Translations under genes and position numbers: made by a program
The notes under the pieces: generated by a model
What the model was told of the DNA's origin: nothing
What the model saw: only the letters and a program-made list of their open reading frames with translations
Databases searched by the model: none
In this document: piece by piece, positions 62,347 to 64,000 of the stretch
Layout of the letters: the number at the start of each line of letters is the position of its first letter
Numbering within the stretch: the first letter of the stretch is position 1
NCBI RefSeq assembly: GCF_014268495.2
Contig: NZ_CP077087.1
Span: forward strand, 665,001-729,000
Source of the DNA: Pseudomonas monsensis
Lineage (GTDB): Bacteria; Pseudomonadota; Gammaproteobacteria; Pseudomonadales; Pseudomonadaceae
Length of the DNA: 64,000 nucleotides
Direction: 5' to 3'

Positions 62347-62673
62347 TTGCATTATCGCAATTTGCGATATGCAGTCGACGAGATCCTCGAAATAACCGGC
62401 GATGACGAGTCGCATCCACTCACGAGTCTGGTGGAGATCATCAGTGACTGGATTGCGGAATGGGATCGCACACATCACCCCATGGCCAAGGCAAGTGGCG
62501 AAGAGGTCCTCGGCTACATGATGCGCGAACATGGACTGACCCAGAGCGACCTGCCGGGTGTTGGCACTCAATCTGTCGTTTCAGAAATTCTGAACGGCAA
62601 GTGCAAGTTGAACCTGCGGCAGGTCCGCTGGTTGGCGGACCACTTCAAGGTGCCTGTAGACGTGTTTATCTAG
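62347..62673 (+). CDS. HigA-family helix-turn-helix antitoxin-like protein (start uncertain)
   Basis: About 108 aa from a TTG at 62347, for which no ribosome site is visible. The N-terminal half (EILEITGDDESHPLTSLVEIISDWIAEWDRTHHPM) resembles the HigA-type antitoxin dimer part, and the C-terminal half is a Cro/C1-type helix-turn-helix (HGLTQSDLPGVGTQSVVSEILNG...LADHFKVPVDVFI). The frame is open upstream to beyond 62281 without an ATG, and an ATG at 62289 is in another frame, so the N-terminus may be lost or shifted. No RelE/HigB-like toxin gene lies between it and trxC or selO. The first internal ATG (62482) would remove the antitoxin half. Confidence 0.65.
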   Translation: MHYRNLRYAVDEILEITGDDESHPLTSLVEIISDWIAEWDRTHHPMAKASGEEVLGYMMREHGLTQSDLPGVGTQSVVSEILNGKCKLNLRQVRWLADHFKVPVDVFI

Positions 62674-62679
62674 ACCGCC

Positions 62680-64000
62680 TCAAGACGAACAACTGATCTC
62701 CAGATGCTTGCCCCACTCCGGCGGCCGCTCGGCATAACCCTCCATCCCCGGCTGCTGTTCAAACGGTTTGCTCAGCACCGCATGCAGCCGGCGCACTTCT
62801 GAGTAATCGCCTTGCTCCGCCGCATCAATAGCTTTTTGCGCCAGATAATTGCGCAGGATGTACAGCGGATTGACCGCATGCATTCGCGTGCGGCGCTGGG
62901 CCTGATCGGTGTCACCGTCGCGGGCGACCCGGGCGACGTAGCGTTCGCCCCAGGCGTCAAAGCCCTTGATGTCGACGAAATCATCGCGCAAACGGGCGAC
63001 GGCCTGTTCGGCGGGTTCTTCACCGAGACGGCGGAAGAACAGCGTGTAATCGACGCCGCTGTTCTGCATCAGTTGCAGCAGGTTCTCTAGCAGCTGTTGG
63101 TCGTCCTCTTCCGCCGTGGTAAAGCCGAGGCGGCGGCGCATCAGGTCAAGGTAATGCGCCTGGAACAAGGGCAAGTACAGGCCGAGGGTTTCGCGCAGGG
63201 CTTCGACGCTGATGAACGGCGTCAACGCCTGGGCCAGCGCGCTGAGGTTCCATTGGCCGACCGGCACCTGATTGCTGAACGAGTAGCGGCCCTGATCATC
63301 GGAATGGTTGCAGATGAAGTGGGCGTCGAAATCATCGAGGAACGCGAACGGGCCGAAGTCGAAGGTGATGCCGAGGATCGACATGTTGTCGGTGTTCATC
63401 ACGCCGTGGCAGAAGCCGTAGGCCTGCCACTTGGCGATCAGTGCGGCATTGCGCTCGACGATCTCGCGGAACATCGCCAGATACGGCTCCGGTTGTTCCA
63501 GGCACTCGGGGAAGTGCATCGCCAACACGTGCTCGCCGAGTTGCTTCTGCTGCTCGGGACGCTTGGTGTAGTAGAAATATTCGAAGTGGCCGAAGCGCAC
63601 ATGGCTCGGTGCCAGACGCAGGACCATCGCCGCACGTTCCTGCTTCTCGCGCCACACCGGGGTGTCGGAACCGATCACGCAGGCGGCCCGCGAAGACGGG
63701 ATGTTCAGCGCGTGCAGCGCTTCGGAGGCGAGGAACTCGCGGATTGATGAACGCAGAACGGCGCGACCGTCCCCCATGCGTGAAAACGGCGTCTGTCCGG
63801 CGCCCTTCAGGTGCAGGTCCCAGTGCTCACCAGCGCTGTTGTAGACCTCGCCGAGCAACAAGCCACGACCGTCACCCAGTTGCGGTGTGTAGCCGCCGAA
63901 CTGATGCCCGGAATAGACCATCGCCCGCGGCTCGGCATCGGCCCACAATTTGTGGCCGCCAAACAGTTCGGCGAATTCCTCGGTTTCGGCGCTCGCCGGG
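62680..64000 (-). CDS. selO: Protein adenylyltransferase SelO (partial; N-terminus beyond window)
   Basis: C-terminal 440 or so residues of SelO (YdiU/UPF0061), a pseudokinase-fold enzyme that transfers AMP to Ser, Thr or Tyr of proteins, linked to redox stress. The frame is open to the window edge, so the start is missing. Diagnostic segments: GHQFGGYTPQLGDGRG, GAGQTPFSRMGDGRA, CHGVMNTDNMSILG with the catalytic-loop Asn/Asp, and FDFGPFAFLDDFD. E. coli SelO ends with a reactive Cys-containing tail; here the end is HLEISCSS, with Cys three residues from the terminus. Confidence 0.95.
   Translation of the reverse strand, partial: PASAETEEFAELFGGHKLWADAEPRAMVYSGHQFGGYTPQLGDGRGLLLGEVYNSAGEHWDLHLKGAGQTPFSRMGDGRAVLRSSIREFLASEALHALNIPSSRAACVIGSDTPVWREKQERAAMVLRLAPSHVRFGHFEYFYYTKRPEQQKQLGEHVLAMHFPECLEQPEPYLAMFREIVERNAALIAKWQAYGFCHGVMNTDNMSILGITFDFGPFAFLDDFDAHFICNHSDDQGRYSFSNQVPVGQWNLSALAQALTPFISVEALRETLGLYLPLFQAHYLDLMRRRLGFTTAEEDDQQLLENLLQLMQNSGVDYTLFFRRLGEEPAEQAVARLRDDFVDIKGFDAWGERYVARVARDGDTDQAQRRTRMHAVNPLYILRNYLAQKAIDAAEQGDYSEVRRLHAVLSKPFEQQPGMEGYAERPPEWGKHLEISCSS

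Overview
The window is a piece of a Pseudomonas chromosome, most likely from the P. fluorescens/koreensis group. The evidence is gene content and order: pip-dtd-opgGH, an amino acid ABC transporter, an HBM-type chemoreceptor, rsmE-tatCBA-hisEI, ubiB-ubiJ-ubiE, the pha cluster, hslVU, argS, priA, rpmE, maeB, ponA, pilMNOPQ-aroKB-damX-like, gltBD, hemE. This matches the order I recall from P. putida and P. aeruginosa. The DNA is GC-rich and carries many REP-type intergenic palindromes typical of fluorescent pseudomonads. All calls come from reading the sequence; no database search was run.

Layout. 0.1-3.6 kb: a choline-type periplasmic binding protein, an HGGG esterase, proline iminopeptidase and D-aminoacyl-tRNA deacylase. 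3.6-8.5 kb: a long leader with a large imperfect palindrome, then opgGH for osmoregulated periplasmic glucans. 8.8-11.4 kb: a three-gene amino acid ABC importer. 11.6-19.7 kb (minus strand): chemoreceptor, rsmE, Tat translocase, two histidine enzymes and three ubiquinone genes. 19.9-27.1 kb: the medium-chain-length polyhydroxyalkanoate cluster, with phaI-phaF running right and phaC1-phaZ-phaC2-phaD running left, meeting at a MITE-like element. 27.3-34.8 kb (minus): a DUF971 protein, hslVU, a SPOR protein, argS and priA. 35.1-37.6 kb: rpmE, a secreted nuclease-family protein and malic enzyme. 37.6-38.2 kb: a tandemly amplified intergenic repeat. 38.2-49.1 kb: divergent ponA and pilMNOPQ, followed by aroK, aroB and an AAA-SPOR protein. 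49.5-56.7 kb: glutamate synthase subunits and hemE. 56.9-64 kb: a divergent MFS/LysR pair, a small AT-rich island with two related unknown genes, a ParA-like ATPase, trxC, a HigA-like regulator without toxin, and the C-terminal part of selO, cut by the window edge.

Most genes are core housekeeping functions. The clearest accessory or unexplained parts are the duplicated AT-rich gene pair at 59.25-60.2 kb, the 0.7-kb geneless stretch before the ParA gene, the lone HigA-like gene, the structured opgG leader, the amplified repeat at 37.7-38.2 kb, and a transcription terminator that doubles as coding sequence at the start of the nuclease gene. I saw no rRNA, tRNA, CRISPR array, intact insertion sequence or prophage.
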